64,000 bases of DNA from Tetracladium setigerum (taxonomy: Eukaryota > Ascomycota > Leotiomycetes > Helotiales). Position 1 is the stretch's first letter. Each line of letters opens with the position of its first letter. This document shows, piece by piece, positions 11,761 to 23,730 of this stretch. The translations under genes and the position numbers were made by a program. Location of the stretch: the NCBI GenBank assembly GCA_031472005.1, contig PZJY01000007.1:2467808-2531807 (forward strand), in the 5' to 3' direction. The notes beneath the pieces are model-generated. The model did no database searches and was not told the origin of the DNA. It saw only the letters and a list, made by a program, of their open reading frames with translations.

Positions 11761-14700
11761 GTTTCGTTTCATCATCTGCAGCGTCTGCTGATACATACTC
11801 GGTTGCACAGGTTGACCACCCTGAGCACGACCGGCTTGGTCCTCTCTCATTCGAGCCTCATCATAATACAACAACGCATCTTCCCAATTCCCCTGCTTTT
11901 CTTCAACCTCGCTGCGATATCTCAGCAATGTGGCCTTGTTAGACTCATCATTGCCTGCCTCATTGATCTCAACCAACATCGCGCCATCAATCAATTTCCG
12001 AGCTTCATCAAGGCGATCTTCCTGAATAGCCTTTCGAATTTGCTTTATAGCGGGAAACAATCTGATCATATGTGCAGAGAGAGCGTTGAGTTCAATTGGG
12101 AGATGAGAAAAGTCAGTGTGTGACTCTGGAAGCGTTTCAACGCCGTAGTGCCCAGTTACAAGCTGCATGAATTCCTGACGGCGCCGCCAGAGCTCTTCGA
12201 TACCAACGTCGATTTCACCGACCGTGGCGCGAATGTTCCAAAGGTTGTTGTCCAAGATCTCTTTCATGAATTTGCCGTCAACTTCTTTGGGGAAACCGGC
12301 TTCGATGATTTTCTTGTGGAGGCTTTCGGCAATCGCAAGATATTCGTGCTGCTTTGCGCTGGACACTGTGTGATAGTGACCTGCCAGTTGACACGAAATA
12401 TTGTTGGCAAGTACACGAACACTGTATAGTAGAACATGTGACAGCATCGCTGCATCACTTTTGCTGGACTCTGTTGATGATTTTGGTTTAATGTCTTCGG
12501 AAAGCGCGAGGTCATTGATCGAACCTGCCGCCATTGTCGTAATGTCGGATTTTTGGCTTTCTAGACTCTCCTCCTTCTTCAGGAGAATTTTGACAGCTGC
12601 CTCCCATATGTAGACGAGAATATTGCGACGACTCACATCTCCGAGCACACCACGATGAATGATCATCATAGTTCGCATGACCATGGAATCATGAAGCGAG
12701 CTCGAAGTTTCCTCTTGAAGAAACATCATTGTCGAGCTTGCATAGTTCATGAAGTCAACATTTAGCTCATGCCGTGGACCCTCCCAGATCGGATTGAAAT
12801 AGTGGTAGACCACCGGCCAACGTTTTGATCTGGATGCATAGTGCATGATGTAACCTTTCTTGACAAATCCCCGCCAGCCAAACATGTTCTGGTCCCAGTC
12901 AGGTTCTGAACGCAGCATAATTGTGAGCAGAGGGTGAATTGAAAGATATTGTCTGGAGTGAAGTGTTGATGGTAAGTTAAGTGGATCCACTTTCTCCAGA
13001 AAACCGTGCTCCTTGAAGGGTTCAATCAATCTGTTGCAAAAGCCGTGAAACATAGATTTGCCTGGAAAATCGCCAATAGTCTCCACATCTAGCTGAGGGT
13101 AGATTAAAAAAAGGGTTTCCAGGTCCGGCACTCCATCCGATTCTTGATTGCTATCATCGGACGGAGAAAAAAGACGTTCAAGCAGCTTCATCATCGGGTC
13201 ATCAGGACTTGGCTTGGCTTCTGGGAAAAGGCCCATAATCTGATCGAAGAATTTCTTGTAACCAGAGATTCTCGCCTTTCTGCCCTCCCCAAAACTTTTG
13301 AAACTTGACTGCGTCAGATGAAAGATAAAGTTTGAAATGTCATATTCAGAAATTCTTTTCCAGAAAGGCGCGAGAGCCGTGGCCCTGAAGCCATCCGTGA
13401 GTGTTTTCGGATTAGACGCGTCGATTAAGGCATTGATTTCAACCAAGCTTCTCAACCCTTCAATCCTTTCCATGGATTGACGGTTCACTCGTAATGGGGC
13501 ACCAGATAATAAGTCCATGAAGAAGTCCTTTGCAGTCTTCGAGGGATACACGAAACTTGTCGCCAGGACTTTGATTGCAAGGGGATTGCCGTCAACCAAT
13601 TTCACAATTTGTTCTACAAACTGCTTCTCCTCGATCGACCCGGTATATCCAGTGCCTTCAAAACCCCAGAACTTTGATTCTTCTTCGACTGCAGTCTCAA
13701 ACAAATGAACTCCTGCAAGGTTCTTAAGCCCGTGAAGCCTCACTGGGTTTGCAAGTTGTCCAAGCCAAGTTTCTTTTGCGCGAGACGTCAGCATGAGGAA
13801 GCATTTCTGGCCGGTGAGTTGCTGCAAAAGATAAACCAAGTCTTTTCGCTGTTTTCTAGTCATTTTCCCAGCCGGTATGGTCATAGTGTCGATACCATCA
13901 ATGACTATCAGCAGGCGGTGTTGCTTGATATATTCCAGTACTTCTTGTCGCCCCCTGTATTCCTGTTCAGGGAGGAACTTCTCGCTCATGAGTCGGCATA
14001 TATTGTCCAATTCCCAAGGACAGTCAATAGTGAGTCGAAATACATAACCATCGGTAATGAACTTCGTAGCTAGCCACCAGCTACCTAAGATGTCTATCAG
14101 TTCGCTCTTCCCCACTCCGGCCTGCCCAGTCAGTAGAACCGGTTTTTCACCCATTGTCAACGCCGCTTCCAATTGCAGAATAGTATCTTCTCTGCCAAAA
14201 GGCTTCTTCATTTGAGAGACCTCTTCTTTTCGAACCTCCAAAGGGCTCGGTAGCTTCAGATTCAGAGCCCATGGGGCTCGTCCATGGAAGTAAACAATGG
14301 GTACAGTCGAGTCATCAACCACTACCGGCTGGCCAAATCTCGATGTTCTTTCACGTACCAAATTTAAGGCTTCGCGAGCTAGAACAGTTGCATATTCAAA
14401 CGATACTCCTTTATGAAGCAGTGCTCCATAAAATGCTCTGGTAAAAATGCTGACCGATCCAGCCAGAAAGTTGTAGGACATTGCAACACACCCCCAGACG
14501 CCAGCTCTCAAGAGAGAAAGTGCAATATTCGAGTCTACTCCTGCACCCTTTGCAGACCGACATGCGTTCAAAACCGCAAAGCGTACACCATGGTTGGAGA
14601 GCAGTCGACCAATAATCTCTGCTTGAATATCATCTGGCTCAATGCGCAGATAGCTTCTCCCTTTCGCTTCTTTCAGAAACCTCAGATGAGTTCTAGCTTG

Positions 14701-15510
14701 GTGAGTATGGTTGGCTGATAAATAGTCTGCTGAATTGCGAGTCACTCACTGTCCAACACTGTCTTGCACTCCATGCACGTCGAAATGAACCAGCCGGAAA
14801 TGCCCCTTTGGATACCGTTCTAAGTGCTGTTTCAAGGATTCAAAGGTTCCTGGTCGCACGATCTCGAGATCTGCTGAAAACTTCGATGAAGCGGGCATGG
14901 CGCGGACGGATTCGAGTAGGATTTGGGAGACTAGACGATGTGGAATATCATCTTCTGCATCCGGTCGTGCGGATACGAGTAAGATGTTGAATGTCCGAAT
15001 CTCCTCCTTGTAAAAAGACACCAATGAATTCAAATCACTGTAGCGGGTCCGAAGTACGAGAACTTTCGGAGGTGGAGGCGAGGGCCAGAACTCGGTTCTT
15101 TCAAGAAGCTCCCAGAAGACATGAGTACCCCTCGTCTCGTCTTCAGATTGTACCCTGAGAATGATCGTCTCGTCGCGCATGTCAACGGGAATCAAGCAAT
15201 TCCAATCAATACTTTTGGCGATTCCTCGTCCATGGTCGTAAAGCTTTCCCAGGGCCTTTTTGGCTCGAGCTTGTGCCAAGGGTTCTTGTACATATGATTC
15301 CAAGTACCATCGAATCTCTTCGGCGTCTTCAGCAGAAAAGTCTAGAGGCAAGTATGCTGCAAAAGCATGGCCACTGCTATCGTTTGTGATTGGTTTTCGC
15401 ATGAGCATGCATATCTGGGGTGGGATCTCGGTATCATCGCTTTGGTCGAGGGATTCTCTCAGCAGATCCGCATGCTGAGCTGGCAGATCATAAATCTCTA
15501 TGACAGGCAT
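11707..15510 (-). CDS. CHAT-protease/NB-ARC NLR-like protein, partner of the adjacent gasdermin
   Basis: Predicted sensor-protease of a fungal regulated-cell-death pair. Two exons, 14750-15510 and 11707-14692, joined over a 57-nt intron (GTGAGT...CTAG) that removes an in-frame TGA at 14746-14748; 1248 residues. The N-terminal region (about 1-390) ends in a CHAT caspase-like fold with catalytic His246 in HFDVHG and Cys298 in VLNACRS. An NTPase follows with P-loop GQAGVGKS (443-450) and Walker B LLIVIDGID (514-522), NB-ARC/NACHT style. The long helical C-terminus includes TPR-like pairs near residues 1180-1230. It faces the gasdermin-like gene at 16171 across 660 bp. Fungal gasdermins are known to cluster with subtilisin or CHAT protease genes, some with NLR architecture, that cleave and activate them. 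That it cleaves this neighbour is inference. Confidence 0.88.
14693..14749 (-). other. 57-nt intron that removes an in-frame stop in the CHAT domain
   Basis: Donor GTGAGT at 14749, acceptor AG at 14693, and a CTCAC-type branch sequence just upstream of the acceptor. The length is a multiple of three, so the frame is the same on both sides, and the TGA at 14746-14748 disappears. Splicing joins the CHAT His strand to the segment that leads to the catalytic Cys. Confidence 0.8.
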
Positions 15511-16170
15511 TTCGAGAAATGGAGATTGAAACTCTTCTGTGTCGGTCTAAAAGTCAATAATGGACAGCTATCGGTGTACTCAGAGTCAAGTTCTGTACAG
15601 GTTACACAACAGACTTCAATATATTCAAGAAGGCAGGTCTGAGTCCCTTCCGGAAAGAATAGCAAGTCATAACTTGAAACGGGTGATGAAAGATGGCGTT
15701 AAGCTACATAATTGCTTTTTGGGAATTGTGTTTTAAGTGGCCTAAGAAGACTTGTGGCTTGCGTGAATTATGCGATAATAGTCACACACTTCGACATAAT
15801 TGGACCTCGTCCTGGAGCATACGTACCCCAAGCTTCAGCCGCAATTGCTTCGCAAAGCTTAAAATTTCGCCCAGTGCCGCCGGTCTTTTCTAACTGCTTT
15901 GGATACACGAGAGACCTGAATAGATTCAGATCTCGTTGAGAATTCTGAACAAGAGTTACGTTACGTGCTGCGTTAGGTCTTGATTGATGTGTAAGTACCT
16001 ACATAGGTAGATATCTGGGAAGCTTCACTTCCCCTGTCTTACACCTTTCTAATTATCCATTACAGTCAGACTAAAACAAACGGCTTTTCCCACCACTACG
16101 CCCTGCTCCAAAACTGATACTCATACGCACCTATTTATTCACCAAGTTAACTCAACATATCCTACCAATC
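15511..16170. promoter_or_regulatory. Shared divergent promoter of the NLR-like and gasdermin-like genes
   Basis: 660 bases between two divergently transcribed starts (15510 minus, 16171 plus). Any co-regulation of the putative executioner and its protease would be encoded here. No known regulatory motif was recognised by eye. Confidence 0.6.
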
Positions 16171-17073
16171 ATGAGCGGTCAACATCTTTTCTACATTCTT
16201 GATCCCAAACGGCTTGAACCAGCAACTTCTGCCGACAAGTGGCTAGGTCGCATTGTCAAATCATACGAAGCTCCCAGTGGGCTAGCATTTACACCCACTG
16301 ATCCAACACGATTTACAAGAGACAAAGTCGGAGAGGGCGAAATCGTTGATATCGACCAAGCGGTTCAGGCAAGTCAAAACCGGACCCTATCAGCCACTTT
16401 AACAGAAATCGCACGCATCTCTCGACGATCCGATGCTACCGGGAATTTCAACTTCAAGTCTTCGCACATCATCACGAGAAAACTTGAGAATTATGGGAAT
16501 ATCTTCAGAGAGATGAAGCAGGATTTAGAGATCCAGAACGATCTAAAGGAAATGCTATCGTTGAAGAGTCCAACTGCTTACATGATTGTCGCACTCTTGA
16601 TATGGACGGATGCTGAGTTCGAAGAGTCCCGAAGCAAAGAGCAGGAGATGAACGTGAAAGGAAAGCTCCCTGCCGTCTCGGCTGTCGTTGCAGCACATTC
16701 GGGCATGAAAATCAAAGCAGCCGATCCGCAAATTGAAGTCGCGAGTACAGAAACATCTCACACCGTGAGCAAAGGTCGCAGTCCGGGCGATCATATCTTT
16801 GCTTTCGAGTACAAAGCTGTTCGGGGTAGATTCTACTCGCTCATGGCGAATTTTACTCCAACACTTGAGGACTTTGGACCACGTGTCAAGGGCGACAAGG
16901 TCTTTAGTGGTCATGGAGATACTTCAGGAAAGACTGATGATATAGAGCGGTTGCTTGCGGCGGAGAAGCTGGATCTGGAGATGGATGAACCGGATGTATT
17001 TTGGACTGATACGCTGGGAAATGATGCTCCAGCCGAGGAAGAGTTTGGTGAAATCGTCTTTGCCTTTAACTAG
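16171..17073 (+). CDS. Fungal gasdermin-like pore-forming protein (HET-Q1/RCD-1 type)
   Basis: Predicted executioner of regulated cell death. Proteolytic removal of a short C-terminal tail would let the N-terminal domain insert into membranes. It is a single exon of 300 residues, close to HET-Q1/RCD-1 size. The start MSGQHLFYILDPKRL lies at the beginning of a compact beta-rich domain. An amphipathic region (about 97-130) resembles the membrane-inserting hairpin of gasdermins. TAYMIVALLIW (about 135-145) and SPGDHIFAFEYKAV (204-217) sit where gasdermins have the conserved central strand and the 'P-G-x-x-x-AF' strand. The last about 50 residues (249-300) are strongly acidic, roughly 16 Asp/Glu, consistent with a cleavable inhibitory tail. 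The divergent CHAT/NB-ARC neighbour strongly supports the assignment. I rely on pattern and context, not alignment, so another lineage-specific beta protein remains possible. Confidence 0.8.
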   Translation: MSGQHLFYILDPKRLEPATSADKWLGRIVKSYEAPSGLAFTPTDPTRFTRDKVGEGEIVDIDQAVQASQNRTLSATLTEIARISRRSDATGNFNFKSSHIITRKLENYGNIFREMKQDLEIQNDLKEMLSLKSPTAYMIVALLIWTDAEFEESRSKEQEMNVKGKLPAVSAVVAAHSGMKIKAADPQIEVASTETSHTVSKGRSPGDHIFAFEYKAVRGRFYSLMANFTPTLEDFGPRVKGDKVFSGHGDTSGKTDDIERLLAAEKLDLEMDEPDVFWTDTLGNDAPAEEEFGEIVFAFN

Positions 17074-20000
17074 AGTTAGGCCGTGGAGTGGAAAGCATCG
17101 TCATGGAATAAATGGCCATGAATAGTGATACTGGGTACGGCGCTGGCTATATTACGACAGTCGCGCTGCCCTATATTTTCATCTCTACTCTTCTCGACGG
17201 CGAGAAATTCATGTCCAAGAAACTTTACCAAGTAATTGATATTGCGAAGAACAATGGAACATATCCAGAACCGAAAAACTGAAAGACGAAAACGAGAAAT
17301 CTACCTAGTGCAGAAAGTACAGCCGAATATTCTTGACTGACATCCAACTACGGCGCAGTGCTGAACAAGGAAGTAGTAGAGTAGTAGAGTGGGCAGCCCA
17401 CACATGCAAGATGACCACCTCATGTAGGCAAGTAAGGTTAATAACCGATCTATCATCTAACCAAACTTCCCCAATATCCAAATCCCTTATCAACAACCCC
17501 GTCCAGATGTGAAGCAGAAGCACCTATCAGACAAACTTGCTAGAATTTCCCCGTCTAACACAAGCGAGAAAAACGCCAGCCGGAAAAATGTTTCAAAAAT
17601 CACATTTATCCATTTCAAGGCAATGTGTTGATGAATGTATGGTTGGGGCGCAGTCTCGCTCGAGTGCTTGCTAGAAGAATATCTGGTTTTGTGTCTTAGT
17701 TTATTTATTTTGTTTGGGCCATGGCCCATGAGAGAGTCCAAGACATTCAGTTCAGTTCAGGTCTCGAAATTCTATACAGTAGTGTAATGTACTATACAGA
17801 ATACTTCACTCGCTCGAATGAAGCAAAGGAATAGAAAAAGTAGCAAAATGTCTCTTGGAGATCAAAAAAGAAAATAGAATGAAAAATCAACTTGCAGGTG
17901 CGTTATCTCGCTGCATTTTCCAGGAAGTTTTACTGCAATTTTTTGGGTGCTGCCATTCTAATTTTGTAAAATTGTTTGTAATACCACACTCTCCCACACA
18001 CACCACACAGCATAAATTAACACCGCCGTTGAGGGTGGAAATAATGACGTCTGTGTGCAGGACAGCACAGTAGAACTGCAATGCAGCTCACAATGCAGCT
18101 CGCAATACCGAGTACTGTAGGATACGGAGGTACTGTACCATCGCCGGTGATACCCTCGCTCGCATGAAAATCGTGTACTTCAATTGCCGATTCTTGTAAC
18201 CGGTATGTATCCTACCAAACTTACCTATGCAGATGACAACGCACTCAAGTAAACGACGATGCCTCTCTTGCCTAAACTAGGTAACAACACCAACCATGAG
18301 TGTAAGGCAAGCGAATTCTTGTCTGGCTCTGGCCCCCATTTCACAGAACCTAGAACTCACAGCGAGACAGGCGGGTAAAGCCGAAGTCAGCAGATCGCAG
18401 ATTGTAGATCCTCTAATACCCGATTCTTCTTTCAACCTCAACCTCGCTTCGAGGATCGGACTAATGAATGTCAGGTGGGAGTCAGGGACGCTGTGAGATC
18501 TTGAAGTGGAACTGTTTTCCTTCAGCCTTTCTTGTACCCTTGTATTTCTTGACCGCTTAATCGTGATGGGTGTGTCGATGCTTGCAGGTGATGGTACCGA
18601 TAGTTTGGGTATAATTCTAGATGCGGGCTTCGGTTAGGGAGGCGGAATAGATGCGAAGATGCAAGCAAGCGTGAGATGGCTTGGGGATGCGTTGTGTAGA
18701 TGGGTAAGCCGAGTAGGGTTTGAGAAGGCAACAAACGCAGTGAGAATAAGGAGAAGAAAGCTAAAAGAGAGGAGGGATGACATAAGACGAGAGGATTTGG
18801 GGTAGAAAATCAAAAGAGGAACAATTAGCTGTTGATGAATAAGTTCCTTGCATGAGGCGATGGAAAAGCGAAGGGTGAAAGCAGCGAGCCAGACGTACAG
18901 GGATCATCGATTTCCCTCAATTGAAATATCTGTCTTTCCAAAGGAAATAAAAGTAAATAGAAATGTTTCCAAAAAAAATGTTCGAGAAGCAAGAATAATG
19001 TCTGAAAGTCAACCGGCTTCGGCCGTAAAATGGGCGGTTAAGCCGCCACTCTTCCTGTCTCCCGCAAACTCCGCAATTATTCATCCTGACAAAACAAAGG
19101 CGTAACAAGTCAACAATTAACTTCCGGCAGGTGAAACTCAAAAATCGCAAGGGAGAGCAGGTGATTATTCCTGGCTTTGCACGAGTTCCCACCGGAAGAG
19201 CTGATGATTTCCACGTGGGTGCCTTGTACAATTCACTCGGTACTGTACGAAACCTTTGTCATCTCCACGTGGAGAAGGCGGCTTTTGTAGGGGACTTTCC
19301 CTTTCTGGCAATTCTGTCGAGTGATTTGTAATGACAAAGGGAACATGAAAATAATGATAATAAATAATAACAATAGAAGAGTAGAGAGAGATCTCGGAAA
19401 GCCACTCAAGTGGATCCGCCTAGGGAAAGGCAGTATACCAGACAAATCCCAAAGCGCTACTCGTACCAAAACTCGTGACATGGCTGGAGCTGAATGGAAA
19501 ATCGACAATTCATCTCCATGGATGGAGGACATTCGCCCCAACTACCAAGGAACGATACGGTGTTCTAAGTCCCGAATGCCGTTCTGGCAGAGTTGATAGG
19601 TGAAGATGCAACATCGTCAGACACTTGGCCGCGTTCTTTCGTTCACAACCGCTCGTGCAAACACAAAAGTCGTCACCCTTTTCAAGGTTGATATGCCGGC
19701 ATCGCGTCACAATTCCATACGTAGCGAGGCAGTGTATGCAACTCGGGAAGCATGAGTAATAATGATAGTATCAAGGAGAGAAAAGATTCGCAGCGGTAAT
19801 GTCAACTGACTCTACAAACCTTCCCGCGAGTGTCCCCGGATATCGCGGAGTTTGCCACCTCTCTCCCCCTCAAATCTGACCAAGTTTGTTTCGCCACAAG
19901 GCTTTAATCAGGTACTGACGCCTGCATTGCCTCTTTTTGAACAATAGGGTGCAGTAGTGTTGTTGCAGTTGAAGGCATATACTCGTCCGGGTTTTGAACC

Positions 20001-22323
20001 TTGCTAATGCAAGTCTCGTGATAGTGGAGAGAAGGCGGAACGATATTCTGATTCACGTGAACGTAAATCCGCATGCCTTGACAAGTTTGCCTACTGTAGT
20101 AACAAGATTTGAATTAGTTTTCGATTTCTGATTTTCCGTAAATAAATTTTGAGCTAAAATGTACCTTCGCCATGCCGTAGCCGTGGGAGTCACGAGGCAG
20201 TTGAGGACTAAACATGTGGATTGACATCTTCGTGTCCCTACAGATTATCTTTTTGGGACATTGAAAGTTCTTGATGAAGCGGTGTGACTTCCCTTTCTCG
20301 TGTGACGATGCTATTCGCGCAACTCGGCCCGTGGTCCATACTACTTACCTACTCCTGATGACTTTCCGTGTGAGGATGGATGGTTCGCGGAGAAGACGAG
20401 ATGGAGAAGCAAGTTCGGGTTTTCAGGAAGGAAGAATGGAGGGGCTCGCACAGGTGATCAAGCAGATGCAGATCCAGAGAAAAAGCCTTGAAAATGGCTG
20501 AGAGTTCTGCATTTCGCGTTATAGGTCGAATATCAAGTCTGGTAACTAAAAGGCAGCAGGGAGCTTTAGCTTCTATCGGTTACAGTCCCTATAACCTGGA
20601 GGGACGATTGTTACTCAGCTATTCTCGAGATAAGATATAAAGTACTATCCATATTGTTATTTCTAAAGGAGTGAAATGGGGGAGGTGCTATGCATGGCCA
20701 ACGTAGCTACGTGATGTACCCTTTGCACTCTACCTAATTGCTATCGTTACATGAAAGGCTATTACCAACAGCTTCCCAGTCCAAAGAACAATAGTGAGTA
20801 TGTTTTCTCCAAGCAAAATCCAGACGTGAGCTTGAAGCGAGCATATTGACATATGACTTAGATTCAATCAACGACAGCCGCAGAGAGTTGTTGAGAAAAG
20901 AAACGCGCGCAGCGACCATTTACACACCCCAAGCATATTCAATCTCGCAGGGAAGGCGATATAGATCCCAATCTCGAGACTCCGAGTCTCAACTGGGGAG
21001 CAATCCTGCTTGCGCTCTTGGACAGGTCATGTAACCCAGTCACTACTTAAGAAAAGAGCAGATATCCTCGCAGGCTCCTATATCACATGCGCACCACGCC
21101 CAATTCAATTTGTCGGGGTGCAGAAATATCACTCGGATAATTCAGAGTGAGCTAGGTATCCGTCCACCGGGTTTTTGATGATAATATGGATAGAGACCCC
21201 GCGGAGACTTGGGGCTGGGTGGACTGGGAGAAATCTCGGGGCAAAGGATTTCAGACATTTCGAAGAGCGAAGGCATTTATAGAGAATAAGTGCACGAGCA
21301 GTGGAATTTGGATACAAATATTGAAGTTACAGATTGCAATATCGAATATTTACAAAGTTTTGGCGCGGCTTGTTACTGCTGACAATGTAAGACTTCACTT
21401 CGCAACTCCTTCTGACGTAAAGATACCAACTAAAGTACAGTTGAATTACTGGTAGCGCAGGTACAATGAGATTGTATGTATCTTATTGCTGTATACCTCG
21501 GTAGCATTGCTAGAACTGACTTTTGGAGACGAAATGCCCGTCATTTCGGCTATACTCCCCTGCACTCACTTCCCCTCACTTTATTTCCCTTCCCTTCCCT
21601 TTCCCTTCCCCACAATCTTCTATCTCTTGCCCAAGAATGTGTTTCAACCTTATTCTCCTGTAGCCAATAGTCTCCAAGTGATTACACAGCTCATGCACGA
21701 AAGGGATGCTTATATTGCTTATATATGCGCCAAGCGCACTATGGAGAAAAGTCGAAACTCTTCTGTCCAACTCCCGACTCCCATCCCAAGTCTTGAATAT
21801 GTTCAAAGTGGACGGCAATAGAGTAATGGAGGATGAACGCCTGCTCCCGCGTCTTGATCAGGTCTTCGGAGCCGCTCAGTGCCGTTGACGTCGCTGCTGC
21901 CAAGCGCTTTTTGTGATTGCGTCCATCAATCAACTCTGTGCATCGAAGAAGAAGAATAAGAGACGCGCGTTTTATATACTCGAGTACTGGCATTTCAATA
22001 ATGTCGTCCACTTCGATGTTGCTCTGGGTGGTGTCTTGATGAGAGTGAACACCCAGTCGGTCTGTCTGGCCTAGTTGTAATAATGGTAGAAACCAGGTCA
22101 AGTAAATGAATTATTAATTGCAATCTTCCGACGTGAGCATCTCAGGTCTCGGAGGAACCAGCCGTATCCTGCAGAATGAAATGGGTTCAAGTCAAGTACC
22201 TATTTAACACTCGATGCTGCGATGGAATAACAGCAATCCTCGTCTCTTATATCACTTCCGATTTAACTTCCCATACATCCACCAACAACTGATCAAACTT
22301 CCATCTGGAGTCATCATATCACC
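17074..22323. other. Gene-poor block of about 5.2 kb
   Basis: No convincing gene. The short frames on both strands lack family-like composition or splice continuity. The only frame I would recheck is on the minus strand at about 21739-22000 (from an ATG near 21992), roughly 83 residues rich in Leu/Arg. The right end includes the promoter of the dioxygenase gene. Polypyrimidine tracts near 21570-21620 and several GTACTGTAC-type palindromes (for example around 18132) are present. Confidence 0.5.
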
Positions 22324-23730
22324 ATGCATTTCTCCACCCTCGCCACAGCTGTTGCACTTGCTAGTTATGTCCTCGCTCATCCTGGCCATGATGTCCACGA
22401 GGAAATCAGGGAGCGCGAAGAAGCACTTGCTGGTCTTCCCCGTGATCTCAGCCACTGTGCAGAACAGATGAAAGCCCGCGGTATCATTGCCAAAGCAGCT
22501 GCTAGACGGGCTCAAGTAGTCCGACAAGCTCGTGAAGAACGCGGTATTGATCTTGGTCAGTGGTTATTGCCCTATCAAGGCTGCAGAGTTGAGATACTGA
22601 ACAATGTGTCATATAGATGCCCCTCATCTCAGAGTAAGAAGCGCTGCTAGCGTCTTAGCAACCTCACACTTGTCGGGAACTACGTATAGCCCAGCTACCT
22701 CTGCAGCCGTACTGTTCTCTGGCATGAACACTTGTGTCCTCTCGCCTGAAGTCACAGAAGGTCCATACTGTAAGTACATCTTTCTCTTCAGACTTTCATC
22801 TCAGAACTGATGATACCAATAGATGTCGGAGGCGAGTACGTTCGTTCCGATGTCCGCGATGGCCAGAGGGGAGTTGAAGTCATCCTGGACACTCTTGTTA
22901 TTGACATGGCAACCTGTCTCCCGGTTACCAATGCTATGATTGAGATATGGCACTGCAACTCTACAGGTGTATATGGAGGCGTTGTAGCGCGTGGTAACGG
23001 TGCCGGGACAGCAGACCCATCGAACGCTTTTAATACATTCCTCCGCGGCTTGCAACACGTTGACTCTGATGGAGTTGCCCAATTCACCACCACCTTCCCA
23101 GGTCACTATACTGGTCGTACAACACACATTCACGTCCTTGCACACTTGAACGGCGCAGTCACATCCAACGGAAAGTATTCCGGTGGCACAAACGCCCATG
23201 TTGGACAGCTTTTCTTTGATCAGAGTCTGATCTCACAGGTCGAGGCGGTGTCGCCGTACAGCAGCAATACCCAAACTCTCACTACCAATGCCGCAGATAG
23301 CATCTTCCTCTCCGAAGCAGCATCTAGTGATCCAGTTGTCGAGTATTCGCTCCTTGGCAACACCATTTCTCAGGGTATCTTCGCTTGGGTCGCTTTTGGA
23401 ATCAACGTAGGAAATAACGTCAATGTAGCCCAAGCTGCCAGCTTGGCTGCCACGGTGACGGTTACAAATGCACAAACAGCGGCTGCCACAGGTGCAACTT
23501 CATCTCGCGCTTCAACGACAAGTACTTCCTCTCGCGCTTCCACGGCATCGACTTCATCCCGCAGCTCTAGCTCTAGCTCTAGCACAAGGACCTCATCATC
23601 TGTAGCTGCCACCACTTCGACCGTCGCTAAGTATGGACAATGTGGTGGCGCTGCATACACGGGTTCCACCGTCTGTGTCAGCGGAACAGTGTGCACCTTC
23701 GCCAATGCCTATTACTCTCAGTGTTTGTAG
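22324..23730 (+). CDS. Secreted intradiol ring-cleavage dioxygenase with C-terminal CBM1
   Basis: Extracellular Fe(III) dioxygenase expected to open catechol-type rings of lignin- or plant-derived aromatics between the two hydroxyls. Exons 22324-22555, 22617-22769 and 22823-23730 give 430 residues. Residues 1-18 form a signal peptide ending in LAHPG. The intradiol core carries TEGPYY (Tyr128/129), IWHCNSTGVY (171-179) and PGHYTGRTTHIHV, giving the expected ligand set of two Tyr and His230/His232. A Ser/Thr/Ala-rich linker (about 360-395) leads to a complete CBM1 at the end, KYGQCGG...YYSQCL, with its Cys pairs; the usual first aromatic Trp is Tyr. The CBM1 would tether the enzyme to cellulose. 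Secreted intradiol dioxygenases are known in fungi; appended CBM1 modules are less common. Confidence 0.92.

Noticed and set aside
14726..14745. A 20-nt GTGAGT...TTCAG segment as the intron in the CHAT gene
   Set aside because: Too short for a spliceosomal intron and it shifts the frame; the 57-nt alternative keeps frame and has a branch-like site.
21739..22101. A minus-strand gene of about 83-120 codons
   Set aside because: The frame is clean but short, lacks a clear start context and resembles no family; kept only as a recheck note in the gene-poor block.
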